DNA from: Thiosulfativibrio sp964601165
GTDB taxonomy: Bacteria; Pseudomonadota; Gammaproteobacteria; Thiomicrospirales; Thiomicrospiraceae
NCBI GenBank assembly: GCA_964601165.1
Contig: CAZRMK010000036.1
Coordinates: 1-18,389 of the forward strand
DNA length: 18,389 bases
Direction: 5' to 3'
Shown: positions 7,187 through 15,407 of the stretch, piece after piece
How the letters are laid out: every line of letters starts with the position of its first letter
How positions within the stretch are numbered: position 1 is the stretch's first letter
The notes under the pieces: generated by a model
What the model saw: only the letters and a program-made list of their open reading frames with translations
What the model was told of the DNA's origin: nothing
The model's database searches: none
Made by a program: the position numbers and the translations under genes

Positions 7187-10100
7187 TTACGCAACCAAGC
7201 TTTGCAAACTCTCTACCCACGATATTTTAAACGCCTCATCAGTATAAAACAGTTTATACAACTCACGTTCGTCTTTACGCCGTTTCAGCATGACTTCTTT
7301 AAGTATTTTATCAAATGCCAGTTTGCGATTATGCGGGTCTGGATTGTTCTTGTACTTGGATTCAAAGTCGCTATGTGCCTTGATACTGTCGGAGATGTTA
7401 ATAAATTTTACACGCTGCTCCTCTGGTGTTGCACTCCATCCCTGAAACCAGCGTTCATTGAAGGAACTAACAATTTTATCCAGAAAACCATCTTCATCTT
7501 CTTCACCTACACCGCGTGGGTTTGGGTTTTGTGGATCAACTTCGGCTTCTGAATCATCCAGCCCAATAGAGAGGTTAAGCTTCATACGCTTCAAACCATA
7601 AGATGACAAATCAACAGATTCTAGCAACTTATCCAGAAAATCTTGATCAGAATCTTTGACATTAAGCTTTGGAATAAGGAATTTTAGGAACCAGAACAGC
7701 TTTTCCCAATCGATTATCTCAAACGGCATGATCGACGCCATTTGTCCGTATATTTTTACAAACTGCTTTGCCTTGATCTTGAAATCTATCTTCTCTTCGT
7801 TCTCCAAATTCAATTCATTATTAAAGCGGTTTGCGGCAACATCAATGATTGGACTGAGTTTGTTTGCCTCCTCTTCGTTAAAAAACCGCTCCACGAAATC
7901 TTCCACTTCCTGCCATTCATAAACTCCAACATTATCCAAACCACCTTTTAGGTCATGTAGAACATTTACATCGGTAGCTTTTGACAGGCTGGTTGCGGTA
8001 TAGAAAGGGTCAAAGGCATCCTTAATATCCTCAACGCTGTTAAAAAAATCTAAAACAAACAGGTCTTCGGTTTTCTTGCCCAAGCTCAAAGCGGAGCGGT
8101 TAAGCCGTGATAATGCCTGCACTGCCATCACCCCTTGCAACTTCTTATCAACATACATCGCTGCCAGCTTAGGCTGGTCAAAACCAGTCAGATATTTATT
8201 GGCCACGATCAACAGTCGATATTCATCAGTATTAAATTTATCTCGAGTTTTTGCTTCGGTGAAACCGTTTATTTCAGCTTCGGTATACTCGATGCCATCC
8301 ACATTTTTATCACCAGAAAAGGCAACTACCGCCTTAAACGGACTTCCCTTCTCTACAAGCAAATTCGTGATAGCTTTGTAATACCGAATAGCCGTTTCGA
8401 TATTCTGCGTAATCACCATTCCCTTGGCCTTACCGCATAGCTTTTTAGTGCTCACTACGTTGGGAATGAAATGCTCCAGCATGATCTCTGCCTTGATGTT
8501 GATCGTCTTCTGATTTCCTTCCACATAGGCACGCAATTTACCCTGTGCTTTCTTAGTGTCAAATTTGGGGTTCTCGCTAATCGACTTTTGAATCTCATAA
8601 TAGCTTTTGTAGGTCGTGTAATTGGCTAGCACGTCCAGAATAAAACCCTCTTCAATCGCCTGTTTCATGCTGTACAAATGAAACGGCTCAAAACTGCCAT
8701 CCATCTGTTTTTGTCCAAACTTCTCTAGCGTTATATTCTTAGGTGTTGCGGTAAATGCCAGATAAGAGGCATTGCCTCGCATCTTACGGCTTTGCATCGC
8801 CTCCACAGCTTTATCCTGTGCATCCATCTCATCGTTATTCTTACCGCTGGCATCTTTACCCATGGCACGGTTCATATTGTCATGCGCACTGCCGCTTTGC
8901 GAACTGTGAGCCTCATCAATTATCACCGCAAACTTCTTGTCGCTTAGGTCAGCAATACCATCAATAATAAATGGGAATTTCTGAATAGTGGTGATAACAA
9001 TCTTCTTACCATCTTCAAGAGCAGTTCTCAATTCACGAGAGCTTTGCACTGGTGCGATGATGTTCTTGACCTCGGAAAATTCCTTGATGTTTTCGCGCAA
9101 CTGCTTGTCCAGCAAGCGGCGATCCGTCACCACGATCACACTATCAAATAACGGCTTTTCTTCGCCCCCATGATAGACCTCAATCAACTGGAACACAGCC
9201 CAAGTGATCGAATTAGATTTCCCTGAGCCTGCCGAATGGTGAATAAGATAAGTCTGCCCCGCACCATGTTCGCTAGCATGTGCAACCAAACGACGCACCA
9301 CATCTAGCTGATGATAACGAGGGAAAAATAACGTACGTTTGGCAAGTGCGTCTTTAGGCGCACCATCAAGGCGTACGAAATGCTGGATAATATTAGCAAG
9401 GCTTTGTTTGGTAAAAATCTCCTCCCACAAATATGCAGTTTTGTGACCCTCCGAATTGGGCGGATTGCCTTGGCTATGATTATCGCCCTTATTGAACGGC
9501 AAAAAGAACGTCGACTTACCCGCCAATTTGGTAGTCATATACACTTCATCCGTATCCACTGCCATATGCACCAAACAGCGAGCAAACTGTAACAAGGGCT
9601 GGCTGTTGTCGCGGTTTTCACGGTATTGCTTGGTGCCGTGATTGCGGGCGTTCTGACCCGTCCACTGGTTTTTTAACTCCAAAGTGATAAGTGCGATACC
9701 GTTGATAAACAGCACCATATCTATTTCTTGCAAAGGGTTCGCCTGCGAATAGCGTACTTGGCGGGTGATGCTAAAAATATTAGCAGCAAAATTTTTATGC
9801 ACAGACTCAGAAGAACTAGCAAGCGGTGATGGATACATCAGGCTAAAAGATGCATTATCCACCTTCAGACCTTTTTTTAGCATATGCAAAATACCATGCT
9901 TTTTTATCAATTTATCGAAGCGTTCAATTACTCTGAGTTTCCAGTTAGACTGCTTGCGTAACTTATCTAGCTGTTCTGCCTGCGTATTCTCAAGAAACTG
10001 CCAGAACAGACGGGTATCAATAGCAAATTTTGCGTCAAAATCATCGGCAAAGCCCATCACAAAGTGCTGGCTCGCACCATAAGCGACAGATGGCTCCGCC

Positions 10101-10192
10101 ACTGAATTTGCGCCCACCTCTTCCTTACAAGTACCAGTAAGTGCTTTTTCAATCAAGGCTTCTAGTGCCTGCTCGTTTGTTTTACTGACCAT
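7187..10192 (-). CDS. hsdR: Type I restriction enzyme, R subunit HsdR
   Basis: HsdR is the motor and nuclease subunit: with HsdM and HsdS it translocates and cuts unmethylated DNA. Its 1001 residues are normal for the family. The N-terminal PD-(D/E)xK nuclease shows D158 and E172-x-K174 (ITLELKNQ), followed by the conserved downstream Q/Y segment (KQYRENRD). The superfamily 2 helicase has Walker A SAGSGKS (320-326), DEAH at 426-429 (VIIDEAHSSQ), FTATP (480-484) and motif VI QALSRLNR (692-699). The C-terminal third is helical and probably contacts the methylase core. AGGGAG lies 8 nt before the ATG, and the gene starts 13 bp after hsdS, so it is the last gene of hsdM-hsdS-hsdR. No frameshift or missing catalytic residue was noticed. 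Confidence 0.96.
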   Translation of the reverse strand: MVSKTNEQALEALIEKALTGTCKEEVGANSVAEPSVAYGASQHFVMGFADDFDAKFAIDTRLFWQFLENTQAEQLDKLRKQSNWKLRVIERFDKLIKKHGILHMLKKGLKVDNASFSLMYPSPLASSSESVHKNFAANIFSITRQVRYSQANPLQEIDMVLFINGIALITLELKNQWTGQNARNHGTKQYRENRDNSQPLLQFARCLVHMAVDTDEVYMTTKLAGKSTFFLPFNKGDNHSQGNPPNSEGHKTAYLWEEIFTKQSLANIIQHFVRLDGAPKDALAKRTLFFPRYHQLDVVRRLVAHASEHGAGQTYLIHHSAGSGKSNSITWAVFQLIEVYHGGEEKPLFDSVIVVTDRRLLDKQLRENIKEFSEVKNIIAPVQSSRELRTALEDGKKIVITTIQKFPFIIDGIADLSDKKFAVIIDEAHSSQSGSAHDNMNRAMGKDASGKNNDEMDAQDKAVEAMQSRKMRGNASYLAFTATPKNITLEKFGQKQMDGSFEPFHLYSMKQAIEEGFILDVLANYTTYKSYYEIQKSISENPKFDTKKAQGKLRAYVEGNQKTINIKAEIMLEHFIPNVVSTKKLCGKAKGMVITQNIETAIRYYKAITNLLVEKGSPFKAVVAFSGDKNVDGIEYTEAEINGFTEAKTRDKFNTDEYRLLIVANKYLTGFDQPKLAAMYVDKKLQGVMAVQALSRLNRSALSLGKKTEDLFVLDFFNSVEDIKDAFDPFYTATSLSKATDVNVLHDLKGGLDNVGVYEWQEVEDFVERFFNEEEANKLSPIIDVAANRFNNELNLENEEKIDFKIKAKQFVKIYGQMASIMPFEIIDWEKLFWFLKFLIPKLNVKDSDQDFLDKLLESVDLSSYGLKRMKLNLSIGLDDSEAEVDPQNPNPRGVGEEDEDGFLDKIVSSFNERWFQGWSATPEEQRVKFINISDSIKAHSDFESKYKNNPDPHNRKLAFDKILKEVMLKRRKDERELYKLFYTDEAFKISWVESLQSLVA

Positions 10193-10205
10193 GAATAAGA
10201 CTCCC

Positions 10206-11549
10206 TTACACTACCTTGATCTTGCCGGTGACAGCGGCATTGATCAGCATGGTTTTATATTCGTTGAGTTTTGTAATCTGGTTTTGTTTGATGGTGATGG
10301 CGGCGTTGATTTTTCCTGTTTCAATATCCAAAAAACGTGCAATTTCTTTTTGCTCTTGCTCGGGCGGCAAAATAACATGCGTTCCCTTAATGATAGACTG
10401 GGTAATACTATAGACCTTTACGCCCTTAACTTTTCGTCTCATTTGAGAGCGATAACTCATTGAATCGAAAAAATATGCGAGATGGCGATAAATCATTTTA
10501 GCTTTTGGTCGAGCAATGACTGTATGATAGCCAGCAAAAACTTTTTGATCGCTGTTCAAGTATGTGAAATTTCCAGAACCTTCTAAATCCTCCGATGTAT
10601 CTGCAAAAATGAAATCCCCAAAATCTAATAAAGCACTGACTGAGTTTTCGAGGTAATCGTGTGAGACGGCTTTTAGCGGATTTTTTTCGGGGTCTAACTC
10701 AAATCCATACTTGGAATGAATTTCCCCGTAATTCACACAAGGCACACCCTCATCTTGCAGGTTTTCTTTGGTTATCGTTAGACCTTTTCCGCAATCAAAA
10801 AGGTATCGAAACCGCTTCACCTCCCAATGCGCCGGGATTTTTCCGATCCAGTCTACGCCGCTGTCTTTCATCGGGGCGTCGGGGTTCAGGCCTTTGGTGA
10901 CGGCGTTCTGGATCAGGATTTGTTTACGCTCGCCCAAAAGCGCAATCTGGCGGCGCTTGATCCCCACCAATTCATCAATCTTGGCGGTCTTGTCATCAAG
11001 GAAACCCGCAATGGCAGTTTGTTCGGGGAGTGGAGGGAGCATCAACTCAAAGTTTTTGATATTTGAAATAGCCACTCCGCCGATAAGACCTGTCATGCTC
11101 GAATAGAATTGCTTTTGGAATGGCCCTGATTTTAGCAAATAAAAAGTGTATTTGGGATAGTGGCATTGCTTTGTATCGACACATGCAAGTTTATTTACAA
11201 AACAAACATTTTCTCTAGTAAAGGCAATTTTTCGACCTGCACTCCCGCCTTCTATGCAAATCAAACTTGTCTTTTTTGGCGTGAGCTTAAATTTAGTGTG
11301 TTCTTTAGGAATTCTAAGACCATTTTTATAATCAATAGATGAAGTTTCAGCCGTTATGTCCTTCGATGAAATATATGCATATCCAACCGTCGTATCGTCG
11401 GATTCATATGACTTTTTTTGATCTTCATTTAGGCTATCGCCGTTGTATAGAGAGGCAATGAATTTAAGTTTCGCGGTCCCCCACCCCACAGGTATCTCCC
11501 CAATCCACTCCACGCCGCTATCCTTATATTCCGCATACCTCTGCATCAT
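10206..11549 (-). CDS. hsdS: Type I restriction-modification specificity subunit HsdS
   Basis: HsdS chooses the bipartite DNA target for the Type I complex. The 447 residues form two half-molecules. Each half starts with a related motif: YKDSGVEWIGEIPVGW at 8-23 and MKDSGVDWIGKIPAHW at 227-242. Each then has a variable target recognition domain (about 24-165 and 243-390) and ends in a conserved helix that spaces the two domains (LPPLPEQTAIAGFLD from 171, LPPEQEQKEIARFLD from 394). The two recognition domains differ from each other, so an asymmetric split target is expected; its sequence cannot be read from the gene. The start overlaps the hsdM stop (ATGA). A second ATG follows immediately as codon 2. 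The gene appears intact. Confidence 0.95.
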   Translation of the reverse strand: MMQRYAEYKDSGVEWIGEIPVGWGTAKLKFIASLYNGDSLNEDQKKSYESDDTTVGYAYISSKDITAETSSIDYKNGLRIPKEHTKFKLTPKKTSLICIEGGSAGRKIAFTRENVCFVNKLACVDTKQCHYPKYTFYLLKSGPFQKQFYSSMTGLIGGVAISNIKNFELMLPPLPEQTAIAGFLDDKTAKIDELVGIKRRQIALLGERKQILIQNAVTKGLNPDAPMKDSGVDWIGKIPAHWEVKRFRYLFDCGKGLTITKENLQDEGVPCVNYGEIHSKYGFELDPEKNPLKAVSHDYLENSVSALLDFGDFIFADTSEDLEGSGNFTYLNSDQKVFAGYHTVIARPKAKMIYRHLAYFFDSMSYRSQMRRKVKGVKVYSITQSIIKGTHVILPPEQEQKEIARFLDIETGKINAAITIKQNQITKLNEYKTMLINAAVTGKIKVV

Positions 11550-13924
11550 GCGTCTAGCCCCAGAATATCCGCCATCAGCCCCTCGGCCTGTTGTTCCAGT
11601 TGCAGAATATCGGCGGTCACGGCCTCTAGACTGCGCAAGGGTTTGTGGTGGTAGAAATATTTGTTAAAGCTGATTTCGTAGCCAATTTTTACGCTGTCTA
11701 AATTAATCCATGCTTCATTGACATGCGGTTTTACTTCGGCGTTGAAATAGCGGTGGATGGTGTCGGTATTTTCTGCTTCTAGTGGCACGGACTCTGCATC
11801 ACGCAGGTCTGTGTTGTGTTGGTAGGTTAGATAATTATCGTCTACTTGTTTGTAATAGCCAAAATCTGCTAAGTTTGCCTCGGCACAACCTAGGTGCGAT
11901 AGTAATTCTGCTAGTTTTTCGCCTGTCAACTTCTGCTTTCTTTTGATCACCTTCGCCGCGTTTGAGTCATACCAGCTGACCATATTTAGAATTTTATTTT
12001 TATCTGACGCGGACAATTTTATTTTTTTATCTTTGATAGTTTTGTCTAGTTTTGTTTTGAAAGCGTTGAAATCGTTGCTTTCTTCTCTACCAAAATGTAG
12101 CATCAATTTAAAGGCTAAGTCGTGCAGGTCGCGTAGTTTTTTCCAGTAGTTTTCATCTAGCAATTTGTTGCGGTTTTTGGCATTAAGGCTTATGCCATTA
12201 TCTTCACACCATTCCAAAATTTCTTGACGATTGTCTTTCAGAGCATTATTGTAGACGTCATCGCCATAGCTTGTATAAATATACTGCATGGGTTCTAGTA
12301 AATGTTTATCAAAGCGTAAGGGGGCAAGGCTTTTAGCACTAAACTGGGCACGACGGCGGTCGGGTCGGTCGATGGTAACCTTGTAATAGCCAAATTTGTA
12401 ATTGTTAAAAATTTTTACTGCCATGCCGCTGGGATCGTCGTTATCATCCATTTGCCGCTCAATGGGCTGGAAATCTAAGTAGGCTTGGATGATTTGCGTT
12501 ATGTGTTCGGGCGTGAATTCGCTGTTTTTGTCGCCTAGATTTTTGCGTAATTTGCGGAACATTAGGTTGGCATCGATCAGCTGTACGCGTCCCTTGCGGT
12601 GATCGGGTTTGTGGTTGCTCAGTAACCAAATATAAGTGGTAATGCCAGTATTATAAAATAGGTTGTTGGGCATTTGGACAATGGCGTCAAGTAGATCATT
12701 TTCGATAATGTAGCGACGAATATTACTTTCCCCACTGCCTGCGTCGCCGGTAAACAGAGATGACCCGTTATGAACAGACGCTACACGCGAGCCAAGCGGA
12801 CTATCCTTGGTTGATTTCATTTTAGAGACCATTTCCATCAAAAACAGTAGTTGCCCATCACTGGAACGCGGGGCGGCATCAACCTTGTTAGGTTTTCCCC
12901 AGTAATCGGCTAGCTTCACGAGAAAACGCGGGTCAATAACATCATTGCCATCTTTTATGTATTTGACTTCACTTGCCCAACTTTTACCATAGGGCGGGTT
13001 GGAGAGCATGAAGTCAAAACGATTACCCGAAAATTCATCGCTGGAAAGCGTCGAGCCGACCTTGATGTTTTCTGGGTTTTCGCCCTTGATCATCATGTCT
13101 GATTTGCAAATGGCGTAGGTTTCATCGTTGATTTCTTTGCCGTAAAGGTAAACATCGGCAGTAGATCGAATTGCACCGTGTTGGTCTGTGATAAAATTTT
13201 GGGATTCCGTCAGCATCCCACCACTACCGCAAGCTGGGTCATAGATGGTTAGCACGGGTGGCAGGTGGTCTTTGATTGGATCAAAGACTAGATGGGTCAT
13301 AAGCTGAATTACTTCGCGCGGGGTGAAATGTTCACCAGCTTCTTCGTTGTTTTCTTCGTTGAATTTGCGAATTAACTCTTCAAAAACGTATCCCATTCCA
13401 AGGTTTGTTAGGGCGGGCAGTTTGTTGCCGTCAGCGTCTTCACAGTCGTTTGGGGTGAGGTTGATCTTTGGCGAAACAAATTTCTCTAGCACGTCCAATA
13501 ATACGTCTTTGCCAGCCATGTGGCGCATTTGCTCCCTTAGACTGAAACACTCGATGATCTCTTTAACGTTATCGCTGAACCCGTTCAGGTATTCCTCAAC
13601 ATTTTCTAGTAGAATTTGCTGGTTGTTGGTGGCAGTTTCAGACAGCTTGCGCATGGTCCATTTGCTGGTGTTGAAGAACACGTAACCCGATATTTCTTTA
13701 AGCGGTGCATCATCCAGTTCGGTTGCTTCCATTTCCTCACGCTGGTATATCACTTCGGCAAGAATTTCGTCCTTGCTTGGCTCTAGTAACGTGTCCAAAC
13801 GGCGCAACACCACCATGGGCAGGATAACGTCACGATACTTGCCGCGAACATAGACATCGCGCAGGCAGTCGTCGGCAATCGTCCAGATGAAGGAAATGAG
13901 TTTGTTGTGTGATGCGTGGTTCAT
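11546..13924 (-). CDS. hsdM: Type I restriction-modification methyltransferase HsdM (N6-adenine)
   Basis: HsdM transfers methyl groups from S-adenosylmethionine to adenine in the HsdS-defined target. The N-terminal helical domain (about 1-170) is followed by GEHFTPREV (197-205), SAM-binding motif I DPACGSGG (229-236), catalytic motif IV NPPY (309-312) and DGQLLFL near 356, the order of gamma-class N6-adenine methylases. At 792 residues it is longer than E. coli K-12 HsdM (529). The extra C-terminal region of about 250 residues is helical and ends LRSLEAVTADILQLEQQAEGLMADILGLDA, as in the larger HsdM subgroup. It is the first gene of the operon. No strong Shine-Dalgarno is seen. Its promoter must lie in or beyond the family A copy 47 bp upstream. 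Confidence 0.95.
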   Translation of the reverse strand: MNHASHNKLISFIWTIADDCLRDVYVRGKYRDVILPMVVLRRLDTLLEPSKDEILAEVIYQREEMEATELDDAPLKEISGYVFFNTSKWTMRKLSETATNNQQILLENVEEYLNGFSDNVKEIIECFSLREQMRHMAGKDVLLDVLEKFVSPKINLTPNDCEDADGNKLPALTNLGMGYVFEELIRKFNEENNEEAGEHFTPREVIQLMTHLVFDPIKDHLPPVLTIYDPACGSGGMLTESQNFITDQHGAIRSTADVYLYGKEINDETYAICKSDMMIKGENPENIKVGSTLSSDEFSGNRFDFMLSNPPYGKSWASEVKYIKDGNDVIDPRFLVKLADYWGKPNKVDAAPRSSDGQLLFLMEMVSKMKSTKDSPLGSRVASVHNGSSLFTGDAGSGESNIRRYIIENDLLDAIVQMPNNLFYNTGITTYIWLLSNHKPDHRKGRVQLIDANLMFRKLRKNLGDKNSEFTPEHITQIIQAYLDFQPIERQMDDNDDPSGMAVKIFNNYKFGYYKVTIDRPDRRRAQFSAKSLAPLRFDKHLLEPMQYIYTSYGDDVYNNALKDNRQEILEWCEDNGISLNAKNRNKLLDENYWKKLRDLHDLAFKLMLHFGREESNDFNAFKTKLDKTIKDKKIKLSASDKNKILNMVSWYDSNAAKVIKRKQKLTGEKLAELLSHLGCAEANLADFGYYKQVDDNYLTYQHNTDLRDAESVPLEAENTDTIHRYFNAEVKPHVNEAWINLDSVKIGYEISFNKYFYHHKPLRSLEAVTADILQLEQQAEGLMADILGLDA

Positions 13925-13971
13925 TTAGGATACTTTTCTGTGTGTGGTTTTTTGTGTAAGCAATAATTAAG

Positions 13972-14137
13972 ACCTAAATCCTGCAAGTGCTGGTACACGT
14001 AATAGCACAAGCTCTTGATTCATATAGCAAATTTTAATTCTTCGGCAATACAAGCAAGCATTCCGCTTGAATTAAAATCACTCTATAAATCAACATCTTG
14101 CACTATATGCATTAATGCCTTGATGCAGGATCTAGGT
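13972..14137. mobile_element. MITE family A, copy 3 (166 bp), right border of the hsd block
   Basis: This copy is nearly collinear with copy 2 (6997-7161), with about 17 differences by eye over some 165 bp, and in the same orientation. Its ends are ACCTAAATCCTGCAAGTGC and GATGCAGGATCTAGGT. AAG occurs immediately on both sides (13969-13971 and 14138-14140), consistent with a 3-bp target duplication. It occupies the region between the hsdM start and nadK and so probably contributes promoter sequence to one or both. Confidence 0.87.
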
Positions 14138-14152
14138 AAGAGACTCTAGCAT

Positions 14153-14180
14153 AAATCACAAGTTCTTGCACACATCTAGC
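14153..14180. repeat. Degraded family A end fragment
   Basis: The 28 bp AAATCACAAG...TTGCACACATCTAGC closely resemble the left end of family A elements (AAATCCTGCAAGTGCTTGCACACATATAGC type, two bases shorter). They begin 15 bp past the end of copy 3. No matching right end is present, so this is a remnant of an older insertion or of a recombination between copies. The rest of the gap up to nadK (14181-14280) is AT-rich. It shows only a weak TTGCAA (14215-14220)/TATCCT (14237-14242) promoter-like pair. Confidence 0.55.
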
Positions 14181-14280
14181 CTAGCCCAAATCCTTATATA
14201 TAAATTTGAAAACTTTGCAATCAGGTAAGCTTTTGGTATCCTCTCTCTTACACATTCAAATAGAAAAATAAAAAACCGTT

Positions 14281-15156
14281 ATGTTCAACAATATCGCTCT
14301 TTATGGAAAATTCGATGGGATTCAATCTTGGGAAACTATCGACAAGATTATTCAGTTTTTACAAAGCCGTCATAAAACTGTTTATTTAGACCGTTTTTCT
14401 TGTGCAGATTTCCCAGTAGAGCGTTACGGCATTCAACTTATTAATCGTGATGAAGAGCTTAATAAAATTGATCTTGCCATGGTTATTGGCGGTGATGGTA
14501 CATTTTTAGGGGTTGCTCGCAGTGTGGTTGATAAAAACATCCCTATTATTGGAATTAATTTAGGGCGGCTAGGATTCTTAACCGACATTTTGCCTGACTC
14601 AGTCAACCCTATTTTAGATGAAATTTTTAACGGCGAATTTTTAGAAGAAAAACGCAATATGCTTGCTGTTACTATTGAGGTAGAAGGTAAAGAAGCCTTT
14701 CGCCAAATTGCTTTTAATGACGTAGTTCTTCATAAAAACAATTCTCCTAGAATGATAGAGTTTGAAACTTTCATTGATCAACGTTTTTTAAATAGTCAAC
14801 GCTCAGACGGCCTTATTATCTCGACTCCAACTGGCTCTAGTGCTTATGCATTGTCTGCTGGTGGCCCCTTAATTGAACCCAATTTAGATGTTCTTAGCTT
14901 GGTGTCCATTAACCCCCACACCATGAGCTATCGCCCTATCGTTATTTCTGGCGATAGTGAAATTATGCTACGACCCCATGAAAACTGCCAAGGTACTGCT
15001 GTAATTATTTGCGATGGACACATTACTTTCCAAATAAAAGCGGGAGACACAACAACCATCAAACGTCATCCAAATTTTATTACCTTAATTCACCCCAAAG
15101 ACCATGACCACTTTAAGTTATTACGTGCTAAGCTTAATTGGGGACAAAAATTATAA
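14281..15156 (+). CDS. nadK: NAD kinase NadK
   Basis: NadK phosphorylates NAD to NADP in the cytosol. The 291 residues match E. coli NadK (292). Family motifs are GGDGT at 70-74, INLGRLGFL after it, NDVVLH at 146-151, and STPTGSSAYALSAGGP at 181-196 for NAD binding. No clear Shine-Dalgarno lies before the ATG. The gene is followed by recN as in E. coli, where grpE is also divergent on the other side. Here the grpE side is separated by the whole hsd block. The region between nadK and recN contains a family B element with a terminator-like hairpin. Confidence 0.96.
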   Translation: MFNNIALYGKFDGIQSWETIDKIIQFLQSRHKTVYLDRFSCADFPVERYGIQLINRDEELNKIDLAMVIGGDGTFLGVARSVVDKNIPIIGINLGRLGFLTDILPDSVNPILDEIFNGEFLEEKRNMLAVTIEVEGKEAFRQIAFNDVVLHKNNSPRMIEFETFIDQRFLNSQRSDGLIISTPTGSSAYALSAGGPLIEPNLDVLSLVSINPHTMSYRPIVISGDSEIMLRPHENCQGTAVIICDGHITFQIKAGDTTTIKRHPNFITLIHPKDHDHFKLLRAKLNWGQKL

Positions 15157-15199
15157 AATTTTCAACCCAAATCCAAAGACAGAAATGTGAAATATCCTT

Positions 15200-15216
15200 C
15201 CTGTACTAGATTCAGG
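15200..15216 (+). promoter_or_regulatory. Weak LexA-like dyad upstream of recN
   Basis: CCTGTACTAGATTCAGG is a CCTG...CAGG dyad. It resembles half of a gammaproteobacterial SOS box (CTGT-N8-ACAG), but the right arm is imperfect. recN is commonly under LexA control, which is why it is noted. A 160-bp repeat now separates it from the gene. Confidence 0.2.
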
Positions 15217-15227
15217 TTTCATTTAAG

Positions 15228-15387
15228 GAGACCTTTGCACGAGTTAGTCGCGAGAGTAAAATGAGATAGAATTTTGCAGGTTTTAGTCAAAAAACAAGCT
15301 TAATAGCTAGCTATTGAGCGTTTTTTTGGCTGAAAGATGCGAAATTATAGCCATTTTAATCCGTGAATAATCTCGTGCAAAGGCCTC
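15228..15387. mobile_element. MITE family B, copy 1 (160 bp) between nadK and recN
   Basis: The terminal inverted repeats are GAGACCTTTGCACGAG at the left and its complement with one mismatch (CTCGTGCAAAGGCCTC) at the right. A perfect TTAAG repeat flanks the element (15223-15227 and 15388-15392), consistent with a 4- or 5-bp target duplication. The centre contains the perfect palindrome AATAGCTAGCTATT (15302-15315). There is no coding capacity. The short ends and TTAA-type target recall IS5-like elements, but the family is not established. It ends 20 bp before the recN start, so the target duplication supplies the AAGG in front of recN. Confidence 0.88.
15298..15327. terminator. Terminator-like hairpin inside MITE B
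   Basis: The stem GCTTAATAG (15298-15306) pairs with CTATTGAGC (15311-15319), with one G-T pair and loop CTAG, and is followed by G and seven T residues (15321-15327). On the other strand the hairpin is followed a few bases later by six T residues (A run at 15289-15294). It could therefore act in both directions. On the plus strand it would end nadK transcripts before recN. Confidence 0.6.
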
Positions 15388-15407
15388 TTAAGGTTAACAA
15401 CTAAATA

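Noticed and set aside
9765..10082. Plus-strand open frame opposite hsdR (and similar ones at 8076-8440, 7160-7552, 10191-10463, 13323-13685)
   Set aside because: They are antisense shadows of well-supported hsd genes with no recognisable domains and no upstream signals.
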